This document shows positions 17,371 through 26,102 of a DNA stretch of 64,000 nucleotides, piece by piece. The translations under genes were made by a program, and so were the position numbers. The stretch covers positions 2,191,501 to 2,255,500 of the forward strand of contig NZ_JALJWR010000001.1 of the NCBI RefSeq assembly GCF_024169315.1. The letters run 5' to 3'. The notes under the pieces were generated by a model. It did no database searches, was not told the origin of the DNA, and worked only from the letters and a program-made list of their open reading frames with translations. Origin of the DNA: Pseudomonas migulae (lineage in GTDB: Bacteria; Pseudomonadota; Gammaproteobacteria; Pseudomonadales; Pseudomonadaceae). Numbering within the stretch: the stretch's first letter is position 1; each line of letters starts with the position of its first letter.

Positions 17371-18170
17371 ACCTTCGCGCCAAGCTCCGCCGAAAGCCGG
17401 GCCGTGACCCCTTTGATCAGGGGAATCAGCTCGGCCATTTTTTCCAGTGGCATGTACGGCACGGTGCTGGCGATGCTGATGCCGGCAACGATGCGCTTGC
17501 TGGCGTCACGGATCGGTGCCGCCACGCAGCGGATCGACGGCTCGTTGTCTTCCAGGTCGAAGGCGTAACCACCCGCCACGTACTCGATCATGCGCTGCTG
17601 AAACTGCTCCCAGGACTGCTCCGGGTGCTGCGGCCAGAACTGATTTTTCCCACCCGCCGGCAAGCTAACTTCGTACAGCCGCTGCCATTCTTCCTGCGTG
17701 TCATCGAGCATCAGTGCCTTGCCGATCCCGGTGCGCGCCAATGGCATGCGGTGACCGACCCGCGAACGCATTTCCGGACCGTTGCGCCCCGGATTCTTGT
17801 GCAGGTACAGCACCTCGTCGCCTTCGCGAATCGCCAGGTGAATGGTGTCGCCGGTCAACGCCGACAGCTCATCCAGATACGGCCCGGCCAACGTCACCAG
17901 CGGCAGTTCCTCGCGCGCCTGGAAACCCAGTTCGATCAACTTCGGCCCCAACAGATACCCGACTTGCGGCACCACCCGCAGATAGCGCTCGTCCACCAGG
18001 CAACTGGCCAGACGATGAGTGGTGCTGCGCGTCGTGCCGATCAGCCGGGCGATTTCCTTGAGATCGCGGGCGCCACTGGCCACGGCCTGAACCACACCCA
18101 GACCGCGAAGCAGTGTCTGGGTGCCGGTCGGCGCGGCGTCCTTGGCGATTTTTGGGGCGTCTTCCTGCAT
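17367..18170 (-). CDS. IclR family transcriptional regulator (galactonate operon)
   Basis: This 267-residue protein has an N-terminal winged helix (about residues 20-80; DLKEIARLIGTTRSTTHRLAS) and a C-terminal IclR effector domain (GRNGPEMRSRVGHRMPLARTGIGKA and RDASKRIVAGISIAST). It is the last gene of the galactonate operon, 60 bases after dgoT, so it is the natural candidate regulator of dgo genes. Effector and target are inferred from position only. Confidence 0.88.
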   Translation of the reverse strand: MQEDAPKIAKDAAPTGTQTLLRGLGVVQAVASGARDLKEIARLIGTTRSTTHRLASCLVDERYLRVVPQVGYLLGPKLIELGFQAREELPLVTLAGPYLDELSALTGDTIHLAIREGDEVLYLHKNPGRNGPEMRSRVGHRMPLARTGIGKALMLDDTQEEWQRLYEVSLPAGGKNQFWPQHPEQSWEQFQQRMIEYVAGGYAFDLEDNEPSIRCVAAPIRDASKRIVAGISIASTVPYMPLEKMAELIPLIKGVTARLSAELGAKV

Positions 18171-18230
18171 ATCCAGCCTTTACCGTTGAGCGAGGGAACG
18201 GGCGGCATTATGGTCGCCCGACGGCTGCGA

Positions 18231-19541
18231 CTACAACTTGATACGCTCGACCTTGCCGACCAGCAAGATGTAGGAAAGCGCACCGATCAACGCCAGAACC
18301 GAGATGTAGGTAATCGCCGGGGCAAATGAATCACCGCTGGCGAGGAAACCGATGACGATTGGCGTGGTAATCGCCGACAGGTTGCCGATGAAATTGAACA
18401 CCCCGCCGGTCAGCCCCAACAAACGTGCCGGTGCCAGCGTTGAAACCAGCGACCAGGTGATCGAGGCCAGCCCGTTACCGAAGAAGGCCAACGCGAGGAA
18501 GGCAATCACCAACGGTGTCGACTCGACGAAGTTGGCGCCGATGATCGAGGTGGAAATCAGCAAGCCGCCAATGATCGGCAATTTGCGGGCAAAACCCACT
18601 GTGTAGCCGCGACGGATCAGGAAGTCGGAGAAGAACCCGGAACACAGCACGCCGACGAACGCCGCGAGAAATGGCAGCGATGCCAACAGGCCGGACTTGA
18701 TGAAGTCCATGCCGCGGTATTTCACCAGGTAGGTCGGGAACCACGTCAGGAAAAACCACAACGTCGAGTTGAGGCAGAACTGACCGAGGTAGATGCCCCA
18801 GAGCTTGCGTTTGGTCAGCACGATGCCGAGATCGGTCCAGCTGAATTTCGCCTTGGCCTTGGCCGTCTCGGCCTGGATATCCACCAAACCGCCACCTTCG
18901 CGGATCAGCTCGATTTCGGCGTCATTGGCGCCTTTGAAATCCCGTGGCTCGCGATACACCGCGTACCAGATCACCGCCCAGAGAATGCCCACCGCACCGG
19001 TGCTGACGAAGACCATGTGCCAGCCGAACTCATGCTGCAACCATGCGAGAACCGGCGTCAGGAATGCCAGGCCGACGAACTGACCGGACGTATAAAAACC
19101 GATGGCCGTGGCGCGTTCGCGTTCGGGAAACCAGGTGGTGACCACGCGGCTGTTGATCGGATACGCCGGCGCTTCCAGCGCACCGACCGCCATGCGCAAG
19201 ACGAACAGCGCAATGAAGCTGGCGGCGAAGCCGAGCATCACCGTGGCGATCGACCACAGCAACAAGGCGACGCTATAAAGAATGCGCGGCGGAACGCGAT
19301 CCACCAGCCAGCCGCCGGGGATTTGCATGGCGGCGTAAGTCCAGCCGAAGGCCGAGAAAATCAGCCCGACGTGAATCGGGTCGATGCCCAGTTCGCTGGT
19401 CAGCGCCGGGGCGGCGATGGACAGGTTGCTGCGGTCGAGGTAGTTGATCACTACGGTGATAAACAGCAGCACCATGATGAAAAAACGCTTGCGACTGGGC
19501 GTCACCAACGACGCCTGCCCGGTGAGGGTTTGCGGTTGCAT
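18231..19541 (-). CDS. dgoT: MFS transporter, probable D-galactonate:H+ symporter
   Basis: This 436-residue, 12-helix major facilitator belongs to the anion:cation symporter type. VVINYLDRSNLSIAAPAL in helix 1 and RMAVGALEAPAYPINSRV in helix 4 are hallmark segments of the galactonate/glucarate/phthalate family. Its place in the operon with dgoD, dgoA and dgoK supports galactonate import. A REP doublet separates it from dgoD. Confidence 0.85.
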   Translation of the reverse strand: MQPQTLTGQASLVTPSRKRFFIMVLLFITVVINYLDRSNLSIAAPALTSELGIDPIHVGLIFSAFGWTYAAMQIPGGWLVDRVPPRILYSVALLLWSIATVMLGFAASFIALFVLRMAVGALEAPAYPINSRVVTTWFPERERATAIGFYTSGQFVGLAFLTPVLAWLQHEFGWHMVFVSTGAVGILWAVIWYAVYREPRDFKGANDAEIELIREGGGLVDIQAETAKAKAKFSWTDLGIVLTKRKLWGIYLGQFCLNSTLWFFLTWFPTYLVKYRGMDFIKSGLLASLPFLAAFVGVLCSGFFSDFLIRRGYTVGFARKLPIIGGLLISTSIIGANFVESTPLVIAFLALAFFGNGLASITWSLVSTLAPARLLGLTGGVFNFIGNLSAITTPIVIGFLASGDSFAPAITYISVLALIGALSYILLVGKVERIKL

Positions 19542-19621
19542 GGGGATTGCCTCTTCTTATGTTTATTGAGGTCGATGTGAAATCGGGGGTTGCCACAAAT
19601 CTCCCTGTCCATGGAGATCAA

Positions 19622-19714
19622 ACTGTGGGAGCCAGCCTGCTGGCGATCGCGGTGGGTCAGTCACCCTGAATGCTGGATGTGCCGACCAAATCGCCAGCAG
19701 GCTGGCTCCCACAG
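19622..19714. repeat. REP doublet inside the dgo operon
   Basis: ACTGTGGGAGCCAGCCTGCT and the inverted copy AGCAGGCTGGCTCCCACAGG flank about 35 bases. This REP variant (CCAGCCTGCTGGCGAT) lies between dgoD and dgoT. Confidence 0.9.
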
Positions 19715-19738
19715 GAGTTGCGGTGGGTCAGGGAGAAC

Positions 19739-20887
19739 TTACCACTCGGCAAAACTGCCATCGGCATGGCGCCAGATCGGGTTGCGCCAGCGATGCCCGA
19801 CCGCCGCGCGTTCGATCACGTATTCCTCGTTGATCTCGATGCCCAGGCCCGGGCCGTTCGGAATCTTCACGAAGCCTTTGTCGTAATCGAACACCCGCGG
19901 ATCCTTGACGTAATCCAGCAGGTCATTGCTCTCGTTGTAGTGAATGCCCAGGCTCTGCTCCTGGATGAAGGCGTTGTAGCAAACCGCGTCCAGTTGCAGG
20001 CACGCCGCGAGGGCAATCGGACCCAGCGGGCAATGCAGCGCCAGCGCCACGTCATAGGCTTCGGCCATGTTGGCGATCTTGCGGGTTTCGGTGATGCCGC
20101 CGGCGTGCGACGCGTCCGGCTGGATGATGTCGACGTAACCTTCGCTGAGCACGCGCTTGAAATCCCAGCGCGAGAACAACCGCTCGCCAAGGGCAATCGG
20201 CGTGCTGGTCAGCGGCGCCAGTTCCTTCAGCGCTTCGTAGTTTTCGCTGAGCACCGGCTCTTCGATGAACATCAGTTTGTACGGATCGAGTTCCTTCATC
20301 AGCACCTTGGCCATGGGCTTGTGCACCCGGCCATGGAAGTCGACACCGATGCCGACATTCGGGCCGACCGCGTCACGCACCGCCGCGACGTTGGCCAGGG
20401 CCAGGTCGACTTTTTCGAAGGAGTCGAGGAATTGCAGTTCTTCGGTGCCGTTCATTTTCACCGCAGTGAAACCACGCTCTACCGCTTCTTTCGCGGCGCG
20501 AGCGGTATCCGCTGGCCGGTCGCCGCCGATCCACGAGTAAACACGGATCTTGTCCCGCACCTGACCACCGAGCAGATCGCTGACCGACACCCCCAAGGCC
20601 TTGCCCTTGATATCCCACAACGCCTGATCGATACCGGCCAGCGCACTCATGTGAATCGCCCCGCCCCGGTAGAAGCCGCCGCGGTACAGCACGGTCCAGA
20701 TGTCTTCGATGTTGCGTGGGTCTTTGCCGATCAGGTAGTCGGACAATTCTTCAACGGCGGCGGCGACAGTGTGAGCGCGGCCTTCGACCACGGGCTCGCC
20801 CCAACCGGTCACGCCCTCGTCGGTCTCGACCTTGAGGAAGCACCAGCGCGGCGGAACGATGAAGGTGGTCAGTTTGGTGATTTTCAT
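19739..20887 (-). CDS. dgoD: D-galactonate dehydratase
   Basis: This 382-residue enolase-superfamily enzyme is the same length as E. coli DgoD. It converts D-galactonate to 2-keto-3-deoxygalactonate. The metal ligands fall in [19 protein letters not shown] and [13 protein letters not shown]; catalytic histidines are in VDFH and ALHCPLGP. It starts MKITKLTTF. It is the third gene of the operon, 46 bases after dgoA. Confidence 0.95.
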   Translation of the reverse strand: MKITKLTTFIVPPRWCFLKVETDEGVTGWGEPVVEGRAHTVAAAVEELSDYLIGKDPRNIEDIWTVLYRGGFYRGGAIHMSALAGIDQALWDIKGKALGVSVSDLLGGQVRDKIRVYSWIGGDRPADTARAAKEAVERGFTAVKMNGTEELQFLDSFEKVDLALANVAAVRDAVGPNVGIGVDFHGRVHKPMAKVLMKELDPYKLMFIEEPVLSENYEALKELAPLTSTPIALGERLFSRWDFKRVLSEGYVDIIQPDASHAGGITETRKIANMAEAYDVALALHCPLGPIALAACLQLDAVCYNAFIQEQSLGIHYNESNDLLDYVKDPRVFDYDKGFVKIPNGPGLGIEINEEYVIERAAVGHRWRNPIWRHADGSFAEW

Positions 20888-20933
20888 CTCTTCTCTCTCT
20901 TATTGGATGCAGCGCGCTCGGCGCCAGAAAGTC

Positions 20934-21554
20934 TTAACGCAGAGCGTTCCATGCAGCGACATACGCCTTGGCGTTCACGGCCACTTCTTGCGCCGTCATG
21001 CCCGGTTTGAACAACCCGGAACCGAGGCCGAAGCCTTTGACGCCGGCGTCGATAAACTCCTGCATGTTGTCCGGCGTGATCCCGCCCACCGGCGCCAGAA
21101 TGGTTCCGGCCGGCAACACCGCGAGCCAGGCCTTGACGACGGCCGGGCCCATTTGCTCGGCCGGGAACATCTTCAGCACGTCCGCCCCTTCGGCCAATGC
21201 GGCGAAGGCTTCGGTCGGCGTCGCAACACCCGGCGACAGGAACAGCCCCGCCGCTTTTGCTGCGCGCAGCACTTTAGGATCGCTGTGGGGCATGACGATC
21301 ACCTGCCCGCCGGCGGCTTTCACTTGCTCGACCTGCTCCGGCGTCAACACCGTGCCGGCACCGATCAGGCAATCGGCGGGCAAGGTACTGCGCAGGATGC
21401 GGATGCTTTCGTACGGCTTGGGGGAATTGAGCGGCACTTCAATGACGCGAAATCCGGCGGCATAAAGGACTTCTCCGATAGCCGCCGCCTCCTGCGGGCG
21501 CAGGCCACGCAGGATTGCGATCAGGCCGTTTTGCGCCAGGGCTTGCTTGAGCAT
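20934..21554 (-). CDS. dgoA: 2-dehydro-3-deoxy-6-phosphogalactonate aldolase
   Basis: This 206-residue class I aldolase of the KDPG/KDPGal family cleaves 2-keto-3-deoxy-6-phosphogalactonate to pyruvate and glyceraldehyde 3-phosphate. The Schiff-base lysine is in ADVLKMFPAEQMG, and the conserved GAGTVLTPEQV and SPGVATPTEA motifs are present. GAGG precedes the ATG. It lies between dgoK and dgoD. Confidence 0.94.
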   Translation of the reverse strand: MLKQALAQNGLIAILRGLRPQEAAAIGEVLYAAGFRVIEVPLNSPKPYESIRILRSTLPADCLIGAGTVLTPEQVEQVKAAGGQVIVMPHSDPKVLRAAKAAGLFLSPGVATPTEAFAALAEGADVLKMFPAEQMGPAVVKAWLAVLPAGTILAPVGGITPDNMQEFIDAGVKGFGLGSGLFKPGMTAQEVAVNAKAYVAAWNALR

Positions 21555-21573
21555 GTCAGACCTCCAGTCAGGT

Positions 21574-22566
21574 TTAACGGGATGGATGTGGGGTGACGAG
21601 TCCGGCAGCGAGCGCCAGCTGCCACAACCCGTGTTCGGTGGCTTGCTCGGCCAGCGTCACGCGAGCAAAGCCGCAGGCATCGAGGGCCCGGCTGTAACGG
21701 GTGCAGAGTTGGGTGTTACCGATGAGGATGATCGACGGCAGATGAACGCTGTTGCGCCGACGCCGCTGAACAGTGGCCAGCGCCGACAGTTCATGGCCGA
21801 TCAACAGGCCGGACAAGTAATCCGGTTGGGCAGTGGCGCTGAGTTCGCCGGTCAAACCGAGGCTACGGGCACTGAACAATGTCGACAACGGTCCGATCTC
21901 ACCATCCGCCGACAACGCCACTTGCACACCACGATCGAAGGCTTGGCCATCGAAGGACGCGCCCTTTTGTTGAGTGCGCCCCAGAATGCTGTGCTCGCTG
22001 AGCACGGCGAAGACTTCGCCGGTCATGAAGGTATCGAAATGCACGATGCAGCCGTCGGCCACTTCCACCCATTTCGAATGACTGCCCGGCAGGCCGATCA
22101 ACAGATCACCACCCGCCCCGGCCGGCAGATTCTGCAGCACGCCGAGGACCTGGGTTTCTTCGCCGCGCATCACGTTCGGCAGATGCGAACGTTGAAGCAC
22201 GCCCGGCACGATGTGCACATCGACACCGCGAAGACTGCGAATGGTTTGTAGGGAAGTTCCGAGATTGGCCACGTTTGCCGGCGTATCGCGGTAGGCCGCT
22301 TCGCGCCAGCCCTGGGCGCTGCCGACCATGCCGCAGGCAATCACCGGCAAACCGGGTTGCGCGTCGAGCCAGTCGCCGCAGGCCTCATCAAAAGCAAGTT
22401 CAAAACCGTCGTTGCATTCCTGGCCTTTGATGATTCGCGGCGTCCGGGGCAGCTGCATGATCCCCGATGACAGCGAACGCTGTTCGAGCACCTGGCCACC
22501 TGCGGCGAGTTTGTAAGCACGTAATGAGGTTGTCCCCCAATCGAGCGCGATCAATTGCGCCAGCAT
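21574..22566 (-). CDS. dgoK: 2-dehydro-3-deoxygalactonokinase
   Basis: This 330-residue DgoK-family sugar acid kinase phosphorylates 2-keto-3-deoxygalactonate. The N-terminal phosphate motif IALDWGTTSLRAYKL and the later GLPGSHSKWVEV are diagnostic. The start at 22566 follows AGGTGAAGCG; the open frame extends 46 residues into the promoter. It is the first gene of the dgo operon. Confidence 0.94.
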   Translation of the reverse strand: MLAQLIALDWGTTSLRAYKLAAGGQVLEQRSLSSGIMQLPRTPRIIKGQECNDGFELAFDEACGDWLDAQPGLPVIACGMVGSAQGWREAAYRDTPANVANLGTSLQTIRSLRGVDVHIVPGVLQRSHLPNVMRGEETQVLGVLQNLPAGAGGDLLIGLPGSHSKWVEVADGCIVHFDTFMTGEVFAVLSEHSILGRTQQKGASFDGQAFDRGVQVALSADGEIGPLSTLFSARSLGLTGELSATAQPDYLSGLLIGHELSALATVQRRRRNSVHLPSIILIGNTQLCTRYSRALDACGFARVTLAEQATEHGLWQLALAAGLVTPHPSR

Positions 22567-22605
22567 CGCTTCACCTGTTTTGTTTATTGGCAGTGAGTGA
22601 GCTGG

Positions 22606-22664
22606 ACTATAAACCCGGACGCGGCTAAATCTCAATATATAAATATCACTCCCATATATTGGGA
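22606..22664 (-). promoter_or_regulatory. dgo operon promoter with upstream 15-bp palindrome
   Basis: On the minus strand: palindrome TCCCAATATATGGGA (22650-22664), 14 bases, -35 TTGAGA (22630-22635), 18 bases, -10 TATAGT (22606-22611), predicted start near 22599. The SDR promoter at 35282-35340 has the same elements at identical spacings. The palindrome is centred near -59, the position expected of an activator site. Confidence 0.75.
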
Positions 22665-22672
22665 CGAATACA

Positions 22673-22752
22673 AAAAAAATCGCAGCCATCGACAGCTCCT
22701 GCATTGGGTGGCGTTCACCTGCAGGAGCTGCCGAAGGCTGCGATCTTTTAAG
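22673..22752. terminator. Long hairpin between dgoK promoter and GNAT gene
   Basis: AATCGCAGCC and CAGCTCCTGCA on the left pair with TGCAGGAGCTG and GGCTGCGATC on the right, flanked by A and T runs. It resembles a dispersed Pseudomonas repeat ending GGCTGCGATCTTTT and could terminate the GNAT transcript, whose stop codon is at 22756. Confidence 0.65.
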
Positions 22753-22755
22753 AGA

Positions 22756-23238
22756 TCAATTGCCCGCGGCAAAATCCCTCAACACGGCACCATCCATCCG
22801 ATACCGAACCCACTCTTCCTGCGGCTGCGCACCCAGGGATTTATAGAATTCGATAGCCGGCTTGTTCCAGTCCAGCACGCTCCACTCGAATCGCCCGCAA
22901 TCATTGGCGCAGGCGATTTTCGCCAAGTGGCGCAGCAAGGTTTTCCCCGCGCCGCCGCCGCGCTGTTCCGGGGTGATGTAAAGGTCTTCGAGGTACAGGC
23001 AGTTACTGCCGAGCCAGGTGGAGTAGCTGAAGAAAAACACCGCAAAACCAATTGGCAAACCGTCCCGCAGGCAGATCAGGCCGTGAGCGGTGGCACCTTC
23101 GCTGAACAGGCTGCGCTCGATGTCGGCGACGCTGGCGATGACTTCGTGACGGGCACGTTCGTAATCGGCCAGTTCAGTGATGAACCCGAGGATTTGCGGT
23201 GCATCGCTGGGGGTCGCCGGGCGGATTTCGATCGTCAT
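22756..23238 (-). CDS. GNAT family N-acetyltransferase
   Basis: This 160-residue acetyltransferase begins MTIEIRPATPSDAPQI. The acetyl-CoA site is in LYITPEQRGGGAGKTLLRHL and the C-terminal NKPAIEFYKSLGA is conserved. The overall layout resembles the diamine (spermidine/spermine) N-acetyltransferase group; the substrate is not certain. The start at 23238 follows GAAGG; the longer frame adds 11 residues. Confidence 0.88.
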   Translation of the reverse strand: MTIEIRPATPSDAPQILGFITELADYERARHEVIASVADIERSLFSEGATAHGLICLRDGLPIGFAVFFFSYSTWLGSNCLYLEDLYITPEQRGGGAGKTLLRHLAKIACANDCGRFEWSVLDWNKPAIEFYKSLGAQPQEEWVRYRMDGAVLRDFAAGN

Positions 23239-23325
23239 GGACGTGCCTTCGTCAAAAGTGGAAAACGCCATACTAAGTCGACACAGGACCTCTGGCGAGG
23301 GGACTTCTATGGTGAGGGGATTTAT

Positions 23326-23462
23326 CTGTGGCGAGGGGATTTATCCCCGTTGGGTTGCGCAGCAACCCCCCTGGATCATTAGGCGTGATCTTTCAGAAAA
23401 AACGAGGTCGCTCTTATAGGGACTGCTGCGCAGTCCAACGGGGATAAATCCTCTCGCCACAG
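23326..23462. repeat. Dispersed inverted repeat (non-REP type)
   Basis: CTGTGGCGAGGGGATTTATC with CCCGTTGGGTTGCGCAGCAA on the left is inverted on the right (GACTGCTGCGCAGTCCAACG, then GGATAAATCCTCTCGCCACA). A further partial direct copy precedes it at 23293-23325. This is a different family from the REP core. The surrounding 23239-23601 has no gene. Confidence 0.85.
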
Positions 23463-23601
23463 ATAATCCCTTTGCCACAAAAGCTGACTCGCCATTACTC
23501 CGCCCACCACTAACCCTCGAATCGATAACCTCGGACCTAACATCCGCGCCGCGCATGATAGATAGATGACACTCACCGTTATCGGGTCAAGGAACCGCGT
23601 C

Positions 23602-24804
23602 ATGTCCATCGCACCGCCACACGTCTCCAGCAAGCTGTTCGGCCTGTTTTGCCTCGCCAGCTATTTACTGTCGCTGTCCTACGGCTCGACGTTTTTGCTG
23701 TCGCTGTTGATCGGTTCCCGTGGCGGCAACGAACACGATGCCGGCAGCGTGATTTCGGCGGCGATGCTCAGCACGTTTGCCGCGGTGATTGTCTCCGGGC
23801 ATTTGTCTGATCTGCTGGGAGCGGCGCGTTCGATTGCGCTGTTCGGCGTGCTGCTGGTAGCGGCCAGCCTGGGCTTCGCGCTGACGCCGGGCTTCGGCAA
23901 TCTGCTGCTGTTTTTCGGGTTGCTGCTGGGGTTGGGCTGGGGCGTTTTCTACACGCTCGGGCCGATCATCGTCGCGAGCCTGGTGACGCCCGCTCAGCGT
24001 GCCAAATACTTTGCGCTGCTGTCGGGCAGCATGATGACCGGGATCGGCAGCGGCCCGTTGCTGGGCCGTGCGGCCAGTGCACTCGGCTATCCGGTGACGG
24101 CGGCGTTTTACCTCGCCGCGCTCGCCAGCCTGATCGGCGTTGTGCTGTTCTGGCGGCTGGACGCGCAACTGAAAAAAGCGCCCTCGCCCAGCGCCTCGGT
24201 CGCGCGCATTTCCTGGCGAGCAACGGTTCAGGTGCTGTCGTCCAGAGCCGTGTTCCCGATTCTCATGGTTGGCCTCGGCGGCTGTGTCTTCGGTGGCCTG
24301 TCGAGTTTTCAAACCAGTTACGCGGCGTCTCGCTCGCTGGATTACTCGCTGTTCTTTTTCGGCTTCATGGGCGCGGCGATCAGCAGCCGGATGTTGATTG
24401 CCGGGTTTGTGGTCAAGCGCGATCCGTTCCGCGCATCCTGCCTGTTGTCGGGGCTGATGACGGGCTCGATCGTGATGTTCGGTTTCGTGGTCGACAGCAG
24501 CGTCAGCTACGTGCTCGCCGCGATGATGTTGGGCGTCGGTTACGGGCTGACGTATTCGGTGATCAACGGCCTGGCCGCGAACGAAGCGCCGAGCGGCACC
24601 ACGGCGCAAGCGTTGCTGTTGTTCAGCCTGTCGTACTTCATCGGCGTATTCGGATTTCCGTTGCTGGCCGGGAAGATCATCGTGGAACACGGGATGACAC
24701 CGCTGTTGCTCACCGTGCTCTGCGTCGCGCTGCTGAACTGGCTGATCACCGTGGGCCGCTTGCTCTGGCGCCGCTTCAGGCTCAAGACACTGCAGCAGGC
24801 CTGA
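23602..24804 (+). CDS. MFS transporter
   Basis: This 400-residue protein has 12 predicted helices and a typical major-facilitator loop after helix 2 (VIVSGHLSDLLGAARSIALF). The substrate is unknown; it looks like a drug/metabolite efflux type. The ATG at 23602 has AAGGA eight bases upstream, better than the open-frame start at 23566. It is monocistronic and on the opposite strand from the GNAT gene. Confidence 0.82.
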   Translation: MSIAPPHVSSKLFGLFCLASYLLSLSYGSTFLLSLLIGSRGGNEHDAGSVISAAMLSTFAAVIVSGHLSDLLGAARSIALFGVLLVAASLGFALTPGFGNLLLFFGLLLGLGWGVFYTLGPIIVASLVTPAQRAKYFALLSGSMMTGIGSGPLLGRAASALGYPVTAAFYLAALASLIGVVLFWRLDAQLKKAPSPSASVARISWRATVQVLSSRAVFPILMVGLGGCVFGGLSSFQTSYAASRSLDYSLFFFGFMGAAISSRMLIAGFVVKRDPFRASCLLSGLMTGSIVMFGFVVDSSVSYVLAAMMLGVGYGLTYSVINGLAANEAPSGTTAQALLLFSLSYFIGVFGFPLLAGKIIVEHGMTPLLLTVLCVALLNWLITVGRLLWRRFRLKTLQQA

Positions 24805-24888
24805 ACCGTTCGTCGTTCATCAGGCACCAAACCAAATCGAGGGCGGACCAATATCGGGTAAGGACTCTAATTCAATGGAGACGACATC

Positions 24889-25227
24889 ATGATCATGTCC
24901 CGATTGACCGCCCTCGCTCTCGCTACCCTGCTGTCCTCTGCTGCCTTCGCCGCCACTACCGCCTCTGGTACCGGCCCGACCGACCCGGTCGAAAAACCCA
25001 GATCCCCCGCCATCCAAAGCGCTCCCGGCATCAACACCAATGGCACTGGCGTCGACAGCAGCCTGCCGCCGTCCACGGGCACCGACCCGCGGATCCAGGG
25101 CAACGACGCGGGCCGTCAAGGTGGCATGAACATGCCCGACACCCAGACACCCGATAACGCCGGCCCCGGCGTCGGCTCGAAAACCACCACCGGTGGCTCG
25201 GGTTCCGAAGGCGGTGCCAGCCAATAA
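24889..25227 (+). CDS. Hypothetical exported Gly/Pro/Thr/Ser-rich protein
   Basis: This 112-residue protein has a signal peptide (LALATLLSSAAFA) followed by a low-complexity, apparently disordered body with repeated TGT, GSG and PDTQTPDNAGPG segments and no recognisable domain. GGAG precedes the ATG. It starts a run of three small genes on this strand. Function unknown; likely periplasmic. Confidence 0.7.
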   Translation: MIMSRLTALALATLLSSAAFAATTASGTGPTDPVEKPRSPAIQSAPGINTNGTGVDSSLPPSTGTDPRIQGNDAGRQGGMNMPDTQTPDNAGPGVGSKTTTGGSGSEGGASQ

Positions 25228-25272
25228 ATCGCCCACGCGAGTTGCACTATCCACATCCATGAAGAGGTAACC

Positions 25273-25527
25273 ATGAACGTTGATAAAAACCTTGAGAAAG
25301 AAGTCCTGACCCGACTGCTGCACGCCCACCCGAGTGGGCTGGGCAAGGAGGTCCTGGACAATTACCGGGGGGAGAAAGTCGTGGCCAGCGCCCTCGCCAC
25401 GCTACAGGATCGGGGGCTGATCCAGCATGGCCATGTGATCTGCGACGAGACCGGCGAGCACTCGTTGAACTTGCCGATCAAGCTCAGCGCGGCCGGGGTT
25501 GAGGCAGCGCGCAAGCTGGACGTTTAA
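25273..25527 (+). CDS. Hypothetical small protein, winged-helix-like
   Basis: This 84-residue acidic protein begins MNVDKNLEKEVLTRLLHAHP and has a predicted helix-turn-helix-wing pattern (ALATLQDRGLIQHGHV, then LSAAGVEAARKL) like small MarR/wHTH or stand-alone helical proteins. I do not recognise the family. AGAGG lies four bases before the ATG. It is 45 bases after the exported protein gene. Confidence 0.68.
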   Translation: MNVDKNLEKEVLTRLLHAHPSGLGKEVLDNYRGEKVVASALATLQDRGLIQHGHVICDETGEHSLNLPIKLSAAGVEAARKLDV

Positions 25528-25597
25528 GCAAGACGAATCAGGTCGCAGTCGTGCTCGGCTGCGACCGACTGACTCTACAAGCAGCAGGAGAAATCCC

Positions 25598-25978
25598 ATG
25601 CCTCGTGGAAGCAAAGACAAATACACCACCGAACAGAAGCGCAAGGCCGAGCACATCGAAGAGAGCTATGAGCACAAAGGTGTCTCGAAAGATGAAGCGG
25701 AGGCCCGCGCCTGGGCGACGGTGAACAAGCAGTCGGGCGGTGGTGAGCGCAGCGGTGGTTCCGGGCGCAAGAAACCGGCGAGTGCGAAAGCCGAAGACCG
25801 CAAGGAATCTTCGCGGCGAGCGGTATCCAGTCGCGAAGGTCACCCGCGTAACAGCAAGGCGTCGCGGGATGCGCAGACGGTGGACAGTTTGAGGAAGGAA
25901 GCCACGGCGAAGAAGATTCCCGGGCGTTCGGGTATGCGCAAGCAGGAATTGATCGAGGCGTTGCGCAAGGCTGGGTAA
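25598..25978 (+). CDS. Small basic protein with Rho N-terminal/SAP-like C-terminus
   Basis: This 126-residue, strongly basic protein begins MPRGSKDKYTTEQKRKAEHI, has an SGGGERSGGSGRKKPASAKA linker, and ends KKIPGRSGMRKQELIEALRK, which resembles the Rho-N/SAP helix-extended-loop-helix motif for nucleic acids. Pseudomonads carry related proteins often called termination factor Rho; this one lacks the Rho ATPase. CAGGAG supports the start at 25598. Possible role: DNA/RNA-binding stress protein (inference). Confidence 0.75.
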   Translation: MPRGSKDKYTTEQKRKAEHIEESYEHKGVSKDEAEARAWATVNKQSGGGERSGGSGRKKPASAKAEDRKESSRRAVSSREGHPRNSKASRDAQTVDSLRKEATAKKIPGRSGMRKQELIEALRKAG

Positions 25979-26006
25979 GGTCAGAACTTGCGATGAATCT
26001 GAGGGC

Positions 26007-26097
26007 CCCTTCGCGAGCAAGCCCGCTCCCACATTTGTTCGCATTCCTGCTGGAGTAATTCGTTCAAAATGTGGGAGCGGGCTTGCTCGCGAAAGCG
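26007..26097. repeat. REP doublet (REPIN)
   Basis: CCTTCGCGAGCAAGCCCGCT and its inverted partner GTGGGAGCGGGCTTGCTCGC lie between the Rho-N-like gene and the PfkB gene, at the 3' ends of two convergent genes. Confidence 0.9.
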
Positions 26098-26102
26098 CTA
26101 GA

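Noticed and set aside
22567..22704. Upstream extension of dgoK (46 residues)
   Set aside because: It runs over the promoter and palindrome; the ATG at 22566 has a good ribosome binding site and family-typical N-terminus.
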